A DNA stretch of 38,818 nucleotides. It comes from CAZNFR01 sp964572225 (GTDB lineage: Bacteria > Bacteroidota > Bacteroidia > Bacteroidales > GCA-2748055). The DNA is taken from contig CAZNFR010000029.1 in the NCBI GenBank assembly GCA_964572225.1, forward strand, positions 1 through 38,818, given 5' to 3'. A model generated the notes under the pieces. The model made no database searches. It was not told the DNA's origin and saw nothing but the letters and a program-made list of their open reading frames with translations. Shown piece by piece: positions 17,158 through 25,880 of the stretch (within the stretch, counting starts at the first letter, position 1; the number at the start of each line of letters is the position of its first letter). Position numbers and translations under genes: made by a program.

Positions 17158-18261
17158 TCAGGAAGTATAAAACTCATATACCTGACGAATGCCTTCCTCC
17201 AGGCTTAACTGCGGCTTCCACCCCAATTTGCTGAGTTTGCTTACATCCATCAGTTTTTGAGGCGTACCATCGGGTTTGGACCGGTCCCATTCAATCTCTC
17301 CAACATACCCTACAATCGATCCGATCATTTCGATCAATTCCTTAATGGTAACATCCGTTCCCCTTCCTATATTGATATGAGTATTTTTGATGTTTTTGAC
17401 ATCTTGTTCAAAAAGGGATTTATCCTCAACCAGATCTTCAAAATCTATATTCTCGAACAGGTAAATTACGGCGTCGGCAAGATCATCGGAATGAAGGAAC
17501 TCGCGTTTGGGTGAACCGGTACCCCAGAACTGTACGAATACCTTTCCATCCTCTTTCCTAACCCCATACTTCCGGAGCTTTTCCAGTATCTCACTTTCAT
17601 CGGATTTTCCGTTTGTCCCTTCAATGGGATACTTATCCAGATCCTTTCTTACCATTTCCATATTCCCGTCTTTCAGGGCTTTACCCAGGTGCATCTTTCG
17701 GATCACCGCCGGCAGTACATGCGACTTCTCCAGATCAAAATTATCGTTGGGCCCGAAAAGATTGGTGGGCATCACTGAAATAAAATTGGTCCCGTATTGA
17801 AGGTTGAAGGATTCACACATCTTGATCCCGGCAATCTTGGCGATCGCATAAGGTTCATTGGTATATTCCAGCTCTGAGGTAAGGAGATAATCCTCTTTCA
17901 GGGGCTGAGGAGCATTCTTGGGATAAATACAGGAACTGCCCAGGAATACCAGCTTCTTAACCCCACTGGCATAGCTGTGCCAGATCACATTGTTCTGAAT
18001 CTGAATATTCTGATAAATGAAATCGGCTCTGTAAACATTGTTGGCGACAATTCCTCCAACCTTTGCGGCTGCAAGGATCACATACTCCGGTTTTTCTGAG
18101 CTGAAAAAGGATTCCACTGCTCGGTAATCCATAAGGTCGAGCTCGTCGATAGTCCTGAATATAAGATTATTATATCCTCGTTTCTGTAAATTACGCGTTA
18201 AGGCCGAACCTACCAGACCTTTATGGCCCGCCACATAAATCTTTGCATCTTTTGGTATCAT
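17158..18261 (-). CDS. fcl: GDP-L-fucose synthase
   Basis: A 367-residue extended short-chain dehydrogenase of the WcaG/Fcl family. It has the NADP-binding AGHKGLVGSA (11-20), GSSCIYPK (108-115) and the catalytic pair Y138/K142 in YAIAK. It performs epimerization and reduction of GDP-4-keto-6-deoxymannose to GDP-L-fucose in the cytoplasm. It is about 45 residues longer than the E. coli enzyme, mostly from an insertion around 195-240 before QFWGTGSPKREF; I believe such an insertion is common in Bacteroidota homologues. It starts 32 bases after gmd, which makes its substrate. Confidence 0.94.
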   Translation of the reverse strand: MIPKDAKIYVAGHKGLVGSALTRNLQKRGYNNLIFRTIDELDLMDYRAVESFFSSEKPEYVILAAAKVGGIVANNVYRADFIYQNIQIQNNVIWHSYASGVKKLVFLGSSCIYPKNAPQPLKEDYLLTSELEYTNEPYAIAKIAGIKMCESFNLQYGTNFISVMPTNLFGPNDNFDLEKSHVLPAVIRKMHLGKALKDGNMEMVRKDLDKYPIEGTNGKSDESEILEKLRKYGVRKEDGKVFVQFWGTGSPKREFLHSDDLADAVIYLFENIDFEDLVEDKSLFEQDVKNIKNTHINIGRGTDVTIKELIEMIGSIVGYVGEIEWDRSKPDGTPQKLMDVSKLSKLGWKPQLSLEEGIRQVYEFYTS

Positions 18262-18293
18262 AAACGATCCCCTATTCTGAATTAGTAATCAAT

Positions 18294-19424
18294 CTATTCC
18301 CTGGTTATGAAGATTTCATGTCCCAGATCTCTCAGGTCTTTTTCCTTTCTCATGATCTTAAGATCGTTTTCCATCATTTCCCGTACCAGGTCGTCGAGGG
18401 TATATTCAGGTACCCATCCCAGTTTTTCCTTGGCTTTCTTGGGATGACCTATAAGAAGGTCAACCTCGGTAGGACGGAAGTACTTGGGATCTATTTCCAG
18501 TACGCATTTTCCGATATCTTTTTTGGAGATTACGCTTCCTTCAGGAAGGTCTCCCACCTCAGCAATATAAGCTTTCTCATCCTTGCCATTGCCCTTCATT
18601 TCAATGCCTATCCCTACCTGTTCAAAAGCCTTTACCACGAATTCACGAACCTCGGTGGTGACCCCGGTTGCTACCACGTAATCGTCGGGTTCGTCCTGTT
18701 GCAACATCAGATACATGGCCTGAACATAGTCTTTTGCATGCCCCCAGTCACGTTTTGCAGAAAGATTACCCATAAATAGCTTATCGGTTAAGCCCATTAC
18801 GATTTCGGAAACCCCTCTGGTGATCTTACGGGTTACAAAAGTCTCACCACGAATCGGAGATTCATGGTTAAACAGGATTCCGTTACAGGCGAACATATCG
18901 TAGGCTTCGCGGTAGTTTACTGTTATCCAGTAGCCGTAAAGCTTAGCTGCTGCGTAAGGACTTCTTGGGTAGAAAGGAGTCTTTTCGGTTTGCGGCACTT
19001 CTTGCACCAGTCCATAGAGTTCACTGGTTGAAGCCTGATAAAACTTGGTCTTTTTTTCTAGACCAAGCAACCGAATGGCTTCCAGCAGTCTTAGCGTTCC
19101 AATACCATCGGCATTGGCAGTATATTCCGGAGAATCAAAAGAAACCTGAACATGGCTCATGGCGCCGAGGTTATAAATCTCGTCGGGTTGAATTTCCTGA
19201 ATGATCCTGATAAGGTTGGTCGAATCGGTCAGATCACCGTAGTGAAGAATAAATCTCTGATTTTCCACATGCGGATCCTGATATAAATGATCTACCCTTT
19301 GAGTATTGAAAAGTGAACTTCTTCTTTTAATCCCATGAACGATGTAATCCTTTTTTAGTAACAAATCTGCGAGGTATGCCCCGTCCTGACCGGTGATCCC
19401 GGTAATTAATGCAACTTTACTCAT
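18294..19424 (-). CDS. gmd: GDP-mannose 4,6-dehydratase
   Basis: A 376-residue NDP-sugar dehydratase with GITGQDGAYL (9-18), the STSELYG segment carrying T133 and E135, and Y157/K161 in YAAAK. The RGETFVTRKITRG stretch is diagnostic for the GDP-mannose dehydratase family. It converts GDP-mannose to GDP-4-keto-6-deoxymannose, which fcl turns into GDP-L-fucose. The pair shows that fucose, or a related 6-deoxyhexose, is probably part of the polysaccharide. Confidence 0.96.
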   Translation of the reverse strand: MSKVALITGITGQDGAYLADLLLKKDYIVHGIKRRSSLFNTQRVDHLYQDPHVENQRFILHYGDLTDSTNLIRIIQEIQPDEIYNLGAMSHVQVSFDSPEYTANADGIGTLRLLEAIRLLGLEKKTKFYQASTSELYGLVQEVPQTEKTPFYPRSPYAAAKLYGYWITVNYREAYDMFACNGILFNHESPIRGETFVTRKITRGVSEIVMGLTDKLFMGNLSAKRDWGHAKDYVQAMYLMLQQDEPDDYVVATGVTTEVREFVVKAFEQVGIGIEMKGNGKDEKAYIAEVGDLPEGSVISKKDIGKCVLEIDPKYFRPTEVDLLIGHPKKAKEKLGWVPEYTLDDLVREMMENDLKIMRKEKDLRDLGHEIFITRE

Positions 19425-19501
19425 CTTGTATCCTTGATTATATTAATTTTCAACTCGATAGATATACGAATTATTATCCCCTAAGTTTTAGAATGAAGAA
19501 A

Positions 19502-19534
19502 AAAAACATGGATGATAGGCACACCCATGTTTTT
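19502..19534 (-). terminator. Terminator after the initiating sugar transferase gene
   Basis: AAAAACATGG (19502-19511) and CCATGTTTTT (19525-19534) form a 10-pair stem with a 13-base loop. The A/T arms make it work in either direction. It lies 36 bases past the stop of the minus-strand transferase gene and separates it from gmd. Confidence 0.65.
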
Positions 19535-19569
19535 CTGTATTTAAATTAAGCCCCAAAAAACTATTCAGA

Positions 19570-21015
19570 TTAATGACCGGTTGCGGTGAAGAAGGTTTTG
19601 ATGGTTTTGAAGAATAAAACCATATCTTTTTTCAATGACCAACCGTCGATATACTGGAGATCAAGCTTCATCCAGTTTTCAAAGTTTATGTCGTTCCTGT
19701 TAGGAATGATCTGCCATGTACAGGTGATACCAGGTTTTACGGAAAGCCTTCTGAGTTGCCATCTTTCGTATTCTGCTACTTCCTTGGGCAGCGGGGGCCT
19801 GGGTCCTATTAGGGACATCTCGCCCCGGAACACATTGTAAAGCTGCGGCAATTCGTCAATTCCGGTTTTTCTAAGGATTCTTCCCATTCGTGTAATTCTC
19901 GGATCATTCTTGATCTTGAAAACAGGTCCGTCCATTTCATTCTTTTCCTTCAGTTTTTCCAGAACCTTTTCGGCATCCACAACCATGGTCCTGAACTTGA
20001 AAAGTTTGAACCTTCTGCCTCTGAGCCCGACCCGCTCCTGTGCAAAGAATACCGGTCCGCGACTGTCTAGCTTAATAAGAAGGGCAATGAACAGGAAAAC
20101 GGGAAGCAGCATGATCAGCATGAAAAACGAGAAATACAGATCGCTGAGATACTTGAAAAACAGACCGATGTTATTCCCCGGAGAGTCGGTAAGCGACAAC
20201 TGATTAACATCGTTCATCGTGTTGAGCTGAAGCTTCAGGTCTTCCAGAGGTGACAGATCCGACTGCATGCGGAAAATCACTCCCACCTCATTACATACAT
20301 TATTCAGATACGTGAATTGATCAGCTTTAATTTCATTCTTACAATAAACAACTTCGTCAATTACTTCATTGTCTATGATCTCTTTAATATCAGTACTCTC
20401 GGAAACCACAGGAATATCCTTTCCGTACTTCTCCCTGATAAGCCTTGAATTGCTGATGATCTTAACCACATGGAAACCCCACTCTTTCTCACTTAAAACC
20501 TTTGCAATAAATTCATCCGAAAAGGAGTTGGCAATGATAACCACCTTGTGAAGGTCATAACCCTTCGCGCGGAAAATTTTAAATATTCGGTAAAAGAATA
20601 TCCTGAGATGGAAGAGAAGGAAGAGGTTGAGGCCGGCATAAAAAATCAGGAAAATATAAGGAACCTGATTAAATCCTCCAATAATCTTAATCATGAAAAG
20701 GATCAGCAGTTCAATGAACGCAACCCTGACGAAGTTGAAAAAGATCTGAACATACCTCTGCGTCCTGGGAATCTTGGCAATAATGGTTAACTTTACAAGT
20801 AAGGTCCAGGAAATAAAATTGATTATACCCAGTACATAAAACTCTCTTGTGGGCTCGAAACCATAATCAAACCATTTTCCCCATGCAAAAAGTGCGAAAA
20901 GATATGCACCTACGATGGCAAGCAGTTCAACGAAGAAAAGATATCTTTTTCTTCCTTCGGAACGGTTCGACAGATAAATGGATGATAACCTATTTGAAAA
21001 CGATCTTAACGTCAT
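19570..21015 (-). CDS. Undecaprenyl-phosphate sugar phosphotransferase (WcaJ/WbaP-type)
   Basis: A 481-residue polyprenyl glycosylphosphotransferase. Four to five N-terminal membrane segments precede a nucleotide-fold-like middle region. A further membrane segment (near FFMLIMLLPVFLFIALL) then leads into the bacterial sugar transferase domain, with AQERVGLRGRRFKLFKFRTM, GIDELPQLYNVFRGEMSLIGPRPP and KPGITCTWQ. The enzyme transfers a sugar-1-phosphate to undecaprenyl phosphate at the inner membrane and so starts repeat-unit assembly. Which sugar is moved cannot be told. A perfect -7 box lies about 27 bases upstream. Confidence 0.93.
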   Translation of the reverse strand: MTLRSFSNRLSSIYLSNRSEGRKRYLFFVELLAIVGAYLFALFAWGKWFDYGFEPTREFYVLGIINFISWTLLVKLTIIAKIPRTQRYVQIFFNFVRVAFIELLILFMIKIIGGFNQVPYIFLIFYAGLNLFLLFHLRIFFYRIFKIFRAKGYDLHKVVIIANSFSDEFIAKVLSEKEWGFHVVKIISNSRLIREKYGKDIPVVSESTDIKEIIDNEVIDEVVYCKNEIKADQFTYLNNVCNEVGVIFRMQSDLSPLEDLKLQLNTMNDVNQLSLTDSPGNNIGLFFKYLSDLYFSFFMLIMLLPVFLFIALLIKLDSRGPVFFAQERVGLRGRRFKLFKFRTMVVDAEKVLEKLKEKNEMDGPVFKIKNDPRITRMGRILRKTGIDELPQLYNVFRGEMSLIGPRPPLPKEVAEYERWQLRRLSVKPGITCTWQIIPNRNDINFENWMKLDLQYIDGWSLKKDMVLFFKTIKTFFTATGH

Positions 21016-21041
21016 AGCTTTCTCAGTTTAAATTCACAATT

Positions 21042-21049
21042 CAAAAGTA
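21042..21049 (-). promoter_or_regulatory. -7 promoter box for the initiating transferase gene
   Basis: TACTTTTG on the minus strand matches the Bacteroidota TAnnTTTG consensus, with transcription expected about 20 bases before the start codon at 21015. No convincing -33 TTTG was found at the right spacing. The rest of the 330-base gap up to 21371 is AT-rich, with one weak hairpin at 21154-21172. Confidence 0.4.
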
Positions 21050-21149
21050 GGGAATGAAAAGGCCGGATTTTTTAATTTTTGACAAGGCAATTTTACCAAG
21101 CACTTCTCTCAAACCTACCTGAAATACGCACTCTTAACGTTCAAGACAC

Positions 21150-21172
21150 AAAAAAGGATTTGGATTTTCCTT
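21150..21172 (-). terminator. Weak terminator-like hairpin
   Basis: AAGGA (21154-21158) and TCCTT (21168-21172) form a short 5-pair stem, followed on the minus strand by six T. It is about 200 bases past the stop of the DUF218-like gene, so it is at best a secondary transcription end. Confidence 0.3.
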
Positions 21173-21371
21173 CGTTTTTTATGAAGTTTTGAAAAACTTG
21201 GATAAACAGGCTGTTTTTTTATACGATCACCTTTACAAATATTTAACATTCTGCAACAGATATCGCCTTTTCGAAGGATTTCTCCTCAAAAAAATCAAAA
21301 TATTTTTTTTCACCCATATTTACGAATGGCCATTTTTTGGTGATGAATGGAAATACCGGTTGATGAATGTT

Positions 21372-22349
21372 TCAATGAAAGGGAAGAACGAAAAGACGGT
21401 AATACCAATAAGCCCCATACTCAACAAGCTTTGTACGGAATTGAACCGGCCTTTTTGTCTCTTTTGGGGATATGACCAACAGTCCGGTTTCCGTGTCCGA
21501 ATCCCCTAATAGTTTCCGGTAAGTATGATAGGTCTTACGTGAATGTTCCCTGGTGGTAAGGATGTTAACCTTCAGGCCCTGAATGTCATTATCCTGAGCC
21601 CAGTCTCTAAACCCCCATGCACTGTCGAGTGTTCTCAGGCGGCTTTTCCCTGGAGCTTCCAAACGAATGATCTTTTCGGACCTGATCCCTTGTTGCCTCA
21701 GGGCAGTTGCTGCCAGATCCGCATAACTAAAAACACCGTTGCTGCTCCTAAATTTGCCGTCATGATCAAATCGATCATAAAAGACCTTATCGCTATAGGG
21801 AGAAAGGAAGGTATCGTTAATCTCTATCCCGTATATATGAAGATTCTTATCCTTTCCCCGGTAAATTCCGTCGTTGAAATACCGGATAATCAGACTGTCG
21901 GATTCCCGTTCAGTCGACTTTTTGGAAACCAGGAAGGCTTCCCTTTTTCGACCGGTGAGGAAGGTATCCAATAACGCAGTATCGGAGTAAAGGATGAACC
22001 CGGCTCCCTGCTTCTTACTTAAGGTTCCGGAGGCATATACAAGTATCCCATCCTTTCCGGACAAAGCATCCCGGGAAGGCCCGGGAACATCTTTAAAAAT
22101 CAGACTTCCTCTTTGGGGCATAATAAAATAGGGAGGCAGTGCTACCCCTGTGGTAACGATGGTTTTATAGGCTTTCAGGGTGGCAGGAGGGATTGTCTGA
22201 AGCTGGTCTTCCGGTATCCAGCCTTCGACAATGAGAATATCTGCATTTTCCAGCGGCGGTGGGATATTAAAAGTAAAGTAGTCAATAAGCAGAAATGTCA
22301 GAATCAGGATAAAACCGGATATTACTTTACTCATTCTTCGTTTGCCCAT
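21372..22349 (-). CDS. Membrane-anchored DUF218/YdcF-like protein with inserted carbohydrate-binding-like domain
   Basis: A 325-residue protein with one N-terminal membrane segment (VISGFILILTFLLIDYF). The start of a DUF218/SanA/YdcF-like fold (ADILIVEGW) follows, and its second half comes much later (GIRSEKIIRLEAP...TLDSAWGFRDWA...VNILTTREHSRKT). Between them sits a beta-rich insert of roughly 120 residues. Its pattern ILVYASGT...GAGFILYSD...SLIIRYFNDG...DKNLHIYGIEIND resembles calcium-dependent xylan-binding modules (CBM60/CBM36-like). The frame extends to a TTG at 22379; the ATG at 22349 is chosen. DUF218 proteins are linked to envelope polymer or lipid-carrier metabolism, but the function here is unknown. 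It lies 76 bases downstream of a GT2 gene on the same strand. Confidence 0.7.
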   Translation of the reverse strand: MGKRRMSKVISGFILILTFLLIDYFTFNIPPPLENADILIVEGWIPEDQLQTIPPATLKAYKTIVTTGVALPPYFIMPQRGSLIFKDVPGPSRDALSGKDGILVYASGTLSKKQGAGFILYSDTALLDTFLTGRKREAFLVSKKSTERESDSLIIRYFNDGIYRGKDKNLHIYGIEINDTFLSPYSDKVFYDRFDHDGKFRSSNGVFSYADLAATALRQQGIRSEKIIRLEAPGKSRLRTLDSAWGFRDWAQDNDIQGLKVNILTTREHSRKTYHTYRKLLGDSDTETGLLVISPKETKRPVQFRTKLVEYGAYWYYRLFVLPFH

Positions 22350-22425
22350 GGCAGGATACTCTTTTTTTACCTGATCCAACTAAGCGAAAGCTTGATTTGC
22401 ACTTTGGATGGAACAATCCCGGGAA

Positions 22426-23484
22426 TCAGGCGGTAGATTTTCTTGCCTGTGCCGCCCATTCAGCATTGTCCAGATTCTTTCTCACCTCGCAAAACAATTT
22501 CCGGCTTTTGAGCAGAGCTGAGAAATTGGCAAACTGCCTGTGAAGAAATAGCACCCTGCGATGATAATCCTTTCGGGTAACAAGCATGGAAAGGTAACGT
22601 AAGGTCTCCTGGATCAGATGATAACTGCTGTAAAACAAGGTTATGAGATAGTTACGGCATATAAGTTTTTTTTTCGGTGCCAGTTGTGGGATCATACTTT
22701 TATACTGACAGATCACTATGTCGGCTCGGCCAAAAGCTTTAAAGAGTTTTTTGAAATAGCTCCACTGAAGGCGGCCTTTGGGCATGTAATGCTTAAATTT
22801 TATATCCGGATCATACCATAAACGGTAACCCAGGATCATCATTGCCAGGGAAAGTTCCGAATCATCACCGGAACTTAAATTTTTTCCTTTTCTCCCGGAG
22901 GAAAACATAACGAAACCGTGGGCAAATAAATAGTTCCAGACCGATTTGCGGAAAGCCGAACAGGCCCCATAAATATAGCCTTGTTCCTGATCTATGTATC
23001 CTGACTTGGATCCCTGTGGGCCGAGGGCAAGTGCGTTTTGAAACTTATGAACAAAATCGCCAGGTTCCACCTCAAATGCCCCTGTCCCGTAGCAACCTAC
23101 AATACCCACATCTTTCCTGCCTGAAATCGCTTTAAAGATCTTGGAAATGTATAATTCTTCCACCCAGTTGTCGTCATCCACTTTACACAGGTATTCATAC
23201 CTGGCTTCGCCGATTCCCTTCTTCATGGCAAAAGATAATCCGGGCTGAGATTCATATACTACACGGAAATCAACCTCGCTTCCCGCCATAAACGCTTTAG
23301 CGAAATCAGCAGTCCCATCGGTAGAAGCATTATCGACCAGCACTATTTCCCAGGGAATAGTACCCGTTTCCTTCTGCTTTCTAAAAGCATCAAGCGTGGG
23401 CTCCAATCTGGATTTTCCGTTAAAAGTGCAAAGGATAATGCTTACTCCCTCGGGATTTTCACTTCGAATCTCTGGACCAATCAT
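22426..23484 (-). CDS. GT2 glycosyltransferase (paralogue of the divergent neighbour)
   Basis: A 352-residue family 2 glycosyltransferase. The N-terminal fold has VSIILCTFNG (14-23), VDNASTDGT and the metal-binding VDDDNW. Further on are GPQGSKSGY, YGACSAFRKSVW and GDDSELSLAM, with the aspartates typical of the acceptor/base region, then a basic C-terminal part that may contact the membrane. It aligns along its full length with the divergent gene at 23722. It should add one sugar to the lipid-linked repeat unit; donor unknown. Confidence 0.88.
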   Translation of the reverse strand: MIGPEIRSENPEGVSIILCTFNGKSRLEPTLDAFRKQKETGTIPWEIVLVDNASTDGTADFAKAFMAGSEVDFRVVYESQPGLSFAMKKGIGEARYEYLCKVDDDNWVEELYISKIFKAISGRKDVGIVGCYGTGAFEVEPGDFVHKFQNALALGPQGSKSGYIDQEQGYIYGACSAFRKSVWNYLFAHGFVMFSSGRKGKNLSSGDDSELSLAMMILGYRLWYDPDIKFKHYMPKGRLQWSYFKKLFKAFGRADIVICQYKSMIPQLAPKKKLICRNYLITLFYSSYHLIQETLRYLSMLVTRKDYHRRVLFLHRQFANFSALLKSRKLFCEVRKNLDNAEWAAQARKSTA

Positions 23485-23502
23485 AAGGTATCTTTTAAAG
23501 AG

Positions 23503-23510
23503 TAAAGTTA
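23503..23510 (-). promoter_or_regulatory. Weak -7 box for the minus-strand GT2 gene
   Basis: TAACTTTA on the minus strand differs from TAnnTTTG only in the last base and lies 19 bases before the start codon at 23484. No -33 element was identified. Confidence 0.25.
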
Positions 23511-23665
23511 TAAAATTATTAAACCTATCCCCTTTTTTGTTGTTGGAATGTTGATATTACGGAGAAAATTAAGGTTTAGATACGGATGCTCCGGTTTTTT
23601 TGACGTATCTGCGTATTTCATCCATCGATAATGAAGCATTAAGGAATGTGGGATGGTATTTGCCA

Positions 23666-23673
23666 TACTTTTG
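23666..23673 (+). promoter_or_regulatory. -7 promoter box for the plus-strand GT2 gene
   Basis: TACTTTTG is a perfect TAnnTTTG match. Transcription would begin near 23680, downstream of the first in-frame ATG (23653), so that codon cannot be the start. This supports the ATG at 23722, which also makes the protein equal in length to its paralogue. Confidence 0.45.
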
Positions 23674-23721
23674 CAGAGGGGAATGGTAAAATCAGAAATC
23701 GGAAGTAACAAGCAGGGCAAA

Positions 23722-24777
23722 ATGGAGGAAAAAAGGAAATATAAAGAAGGAATCAGTGTAATTATCTGTTGCTTTAACAGTGCAGACAAAATCAAACCCA
23801 CCCTTGAGGCCTTGCAGCAACAGAAGAACGCAGGAGAGATTAACTGGGAGGTTTTATTAGTCGACAATGCTTCAACCGACGCAACTGTTCAAATTGCAAA
23901 AAGCACCTGGAAACGAAAGGATATACCTTTTGTGCTGCTCGAAGAGAAAACCCCGGGCAAAAGTTTTGCTCTCAAAACCGGGATCGATTCTTCGAAATAC
24001 AGCTTTTTTGCTACTGTAGACGACGACAATTGGGTTCCGGAAAACTATATCGAACGCACTCTTGAGCTGATGAAGCAACATCAGGATATTGGCATTCTGG
24101 GTTGCCAGGGTGAGGGTGTGTTTGAGGAACCCCCACCTCCGCATGTGCTTAGATTCAGAATGGCATTTGCCATTGGACCTCAGGGTTCCCGTGCAGGTTA
24201 TGTGGAAGATGAACAGAGTTTTCTTTACGGTGCCTGTTCGGTTTACCGCAGGGAAACCTGGGACCATCTCTGGAATAACGGATTCAATTATTATATTGCA
24301 GGCAGAACCAGGTCATCCCTGATTTCCGGCGAGGATTCCGAACTCTCCCTGGCTTTTGTGCTGGCAGGTAAAAGATTATGGTTTGAACCTTCCCTGGTTT
24401 TTAAACACGATCTTCCGGCCCGCAGGTTTTCCTGGCAATATTTTCTAAAGCTAACCCGTGCATTTGGCGAATCCGATCTGGTGATAAATCATTATAAGGT
24501 TTACTCCGGACATCTGGGTCCGAGGTTGCGGAGGCTCTATTCCAATTATTACCTTGCCCTGCTTTACACCCTATACCATTTTATCAAATCAAATATCCGT
24601 TTTGTTTTTCACTTCCTCAAAACCAGGGAAGATAAGAACAGCTATATCATAGGGTTGCATAGAAGCAGTGCTTTGATCAAACGCTATCTTTTAAACAGAA
24701 AACTTTTCAATGAAGTGAAAAAGGACCTGGCAAACTGCAAGTGGATGGTTCGTTCGGATGTGGCTGTTAAAAGCTGA
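23722..24777 (+). CDS. GT2 glycosyltransferase (paralogue of the divergent neighbour)
   Basis: From the ATG at 23722 this is 352 residues, the same length as its minus-strand neighbour. Shared landmarks are ISVIICCFNS, LLVDNASTDATV, TVDDDNWVPENYI, IGPQGSRAGY, YGACSVYRRETWDHL, GEDSELSLAF and a basic C-terminal region. Earlier in-frame ATGs at 23653 and 23683 lie inside or directly at the predicted promoter start. It is a polysaccharide glycosyltransferase acting at the cytoplasmic face; donor and linkage unknown. An 87-base gap separates it from the next gene on the same strand. Confidence 0.88.
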   Translation: MEEKRKYKEGISVIICCFNSADKIKPTLEALQQQKNAGEINWEVLLVDNASTDATVQIAKSTWKRKDIPFVLLEEKTPGKSFALKTGIDSSKYSFFATVDDDNWVPENYIERTLELMKQHQDIGILGCQGEGVFEEPPPPHVLRFRMAFAIGPQGSRAGYVEDEQSFLYGACSVYRRETWDHLWNNGFNYYIAGRTRSSLISGEDSELSLAFVLAGKRLWFEPSLVFKHDLPARRFSWQYFLKLTRAFGESDLVINHYKVYSGHLGPRLRRLYSNYYLALLYTLYHFIKSNIRFVFHFLKTREDKNSYIIGLHRSSALIKRYLLNRKLFNEVKKDLANCKWMVRSDVAVKS

Positions 24778-24864
24778 ATGCAATATAAAAAACTCCCCGG
24801 TCCGCAAGGGAATCTGGATATTTAACTAAATTTACCCTTCCTACGATCCATCCAAACCGAAAAA

Positions 24865-25875
24865 ATGAGCATCTACATATATCCTAACAGCAAAAATATC
24901 CCGGTTGAGAGCCGTAACCCCTACATTGGAGATCTCATTCGATCCCTCTCGAAACATGAAAAAGTTGTAAACCGGGATAGTCCGACTTCCCTGGGGCTGA
25001 TAGATCTGCTGATCAGACTTCCCCGCACCCGGGTTGTGATCTTTAGCTGGATTGAGAATGTGGTTGACAAGAAAGGAGGAATGCTCCAATTCTTCCTCTT
25101 TTATCTGATCTGCTTTCTCTGTAGGGTAAGTGGAAAAAAAATCGTTTTCATCCTGCATAACAAATTCTCTCACTCCAAATCCAGACTATTTCTCAAAAAA
25201 AGACTCTTTCGTTCAGTCATATCCTTTTCATCCCAAATCCTTACACATTCGGGTGAAGGGATTCGGTTCATACAGGAGAAATACCCTTCAGCCGAAAAAA
25301 AAGTCTTTTTCCTTCACCATCCTGTAGGTTCGAATGAAATAAAAAAAGGTCCGGATGAAAAAAAGATGGATCTTCTGCTGTGGGGCACCATGTCTCGCTA
25401 CAAAGGGGTGGACCGCTTTATCGAATATGCAACACGAGCGGGAATTGACCGGAACCATCGTATCCTAATCGCCGGAAAATTCAATCCTGAAGAGTTTTTC
25501 AGAGAAATTGAACCGGTTAAAGGGGAGATCCGGATCCGGAATGAATATGTTCCCGATGATGAGCTGGAGGATCTGATCCTTTCTTCAAAATATATTCTTT
25601 TTACCTATATTGCAAATTCGGTGTTGAGTTCGGGGGCCCTGATGAAAAGCCTGGAATACGAATCCATGATAATTGCTCCCTGTACCGGGGCTTTCAGGGA
25701 CCTTGCCAATGAAAAGATCATACTCTGCTATTCGTCCATTGACCAGCTTGATGAGCTGTTAAATTCAATTTCCGATAAAACAATCGAAGAAATGAACCGT
25801 AATAAATTGGTATTTTTACAGGAAAACAGCTGGGAAAAATTCAGCGCCAGATTCATAGAAAAAATTCGTAATTAA
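24865..25875 (+). CDS. GT4-like (GT-B fold) glycosyltransferase
   Basis: A 336-residue protein with GT-B features: LLLWGTMSRYKGVDRFIEYA at the start of the C-terminal domain and SLEYESMIIAP as the nucleotide-sugar binding E-x(7)-type segment. The N-terminal half contains a hydrophobic stretch (FFLFYLICFLCRV) and IVFILHNKFSHSKSR. It probably transfers a sugar during repeat-unit assembly. The polymerase gene follows after 5 bases, so the two are co-transcribed. A near-consensus -7 box, TAAATTTA, lies at 24827-24834. Confidence 0.8.
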   Translation: MSIYIYPNSKNIPVESRNPYIGDLIRSLSKHEKVVNRDSPTSLGLIDLLIRLPRTRVVIFSWIENVVDKKGGMLQFFLFYLICFLCRVSGKKIVFILHNKFSHSKSRLFLKKRLFRSVISFSSQILTHSGEGIRFIQEKYPSAEKKVFFLHHPVGSNEIKKGPDEKKMDLLLWGTMSRYKGVDRFIEYATRAGIDRNHRILIAGKFNPEEFFREIEPVKGEIRIRNEYVPDDELEDLILSSKYILFTYIANSVLSSGALMKSLEYESMIIAPCTGAFRDLANEKIILCYSSIDQLDELLNSISDKTIEEMNRNKLVFLQENSWEKFSARFIEKIRN

Positions 25876-25880
25876 ACCTG

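Noticed and set aside
21189..21509. 106-residue open frame on the plus strand in an intergenic region
   Set aside because: Half of it overlaps the DUF218-like gene on the other strand, and the composition is AT-driven with no motif.
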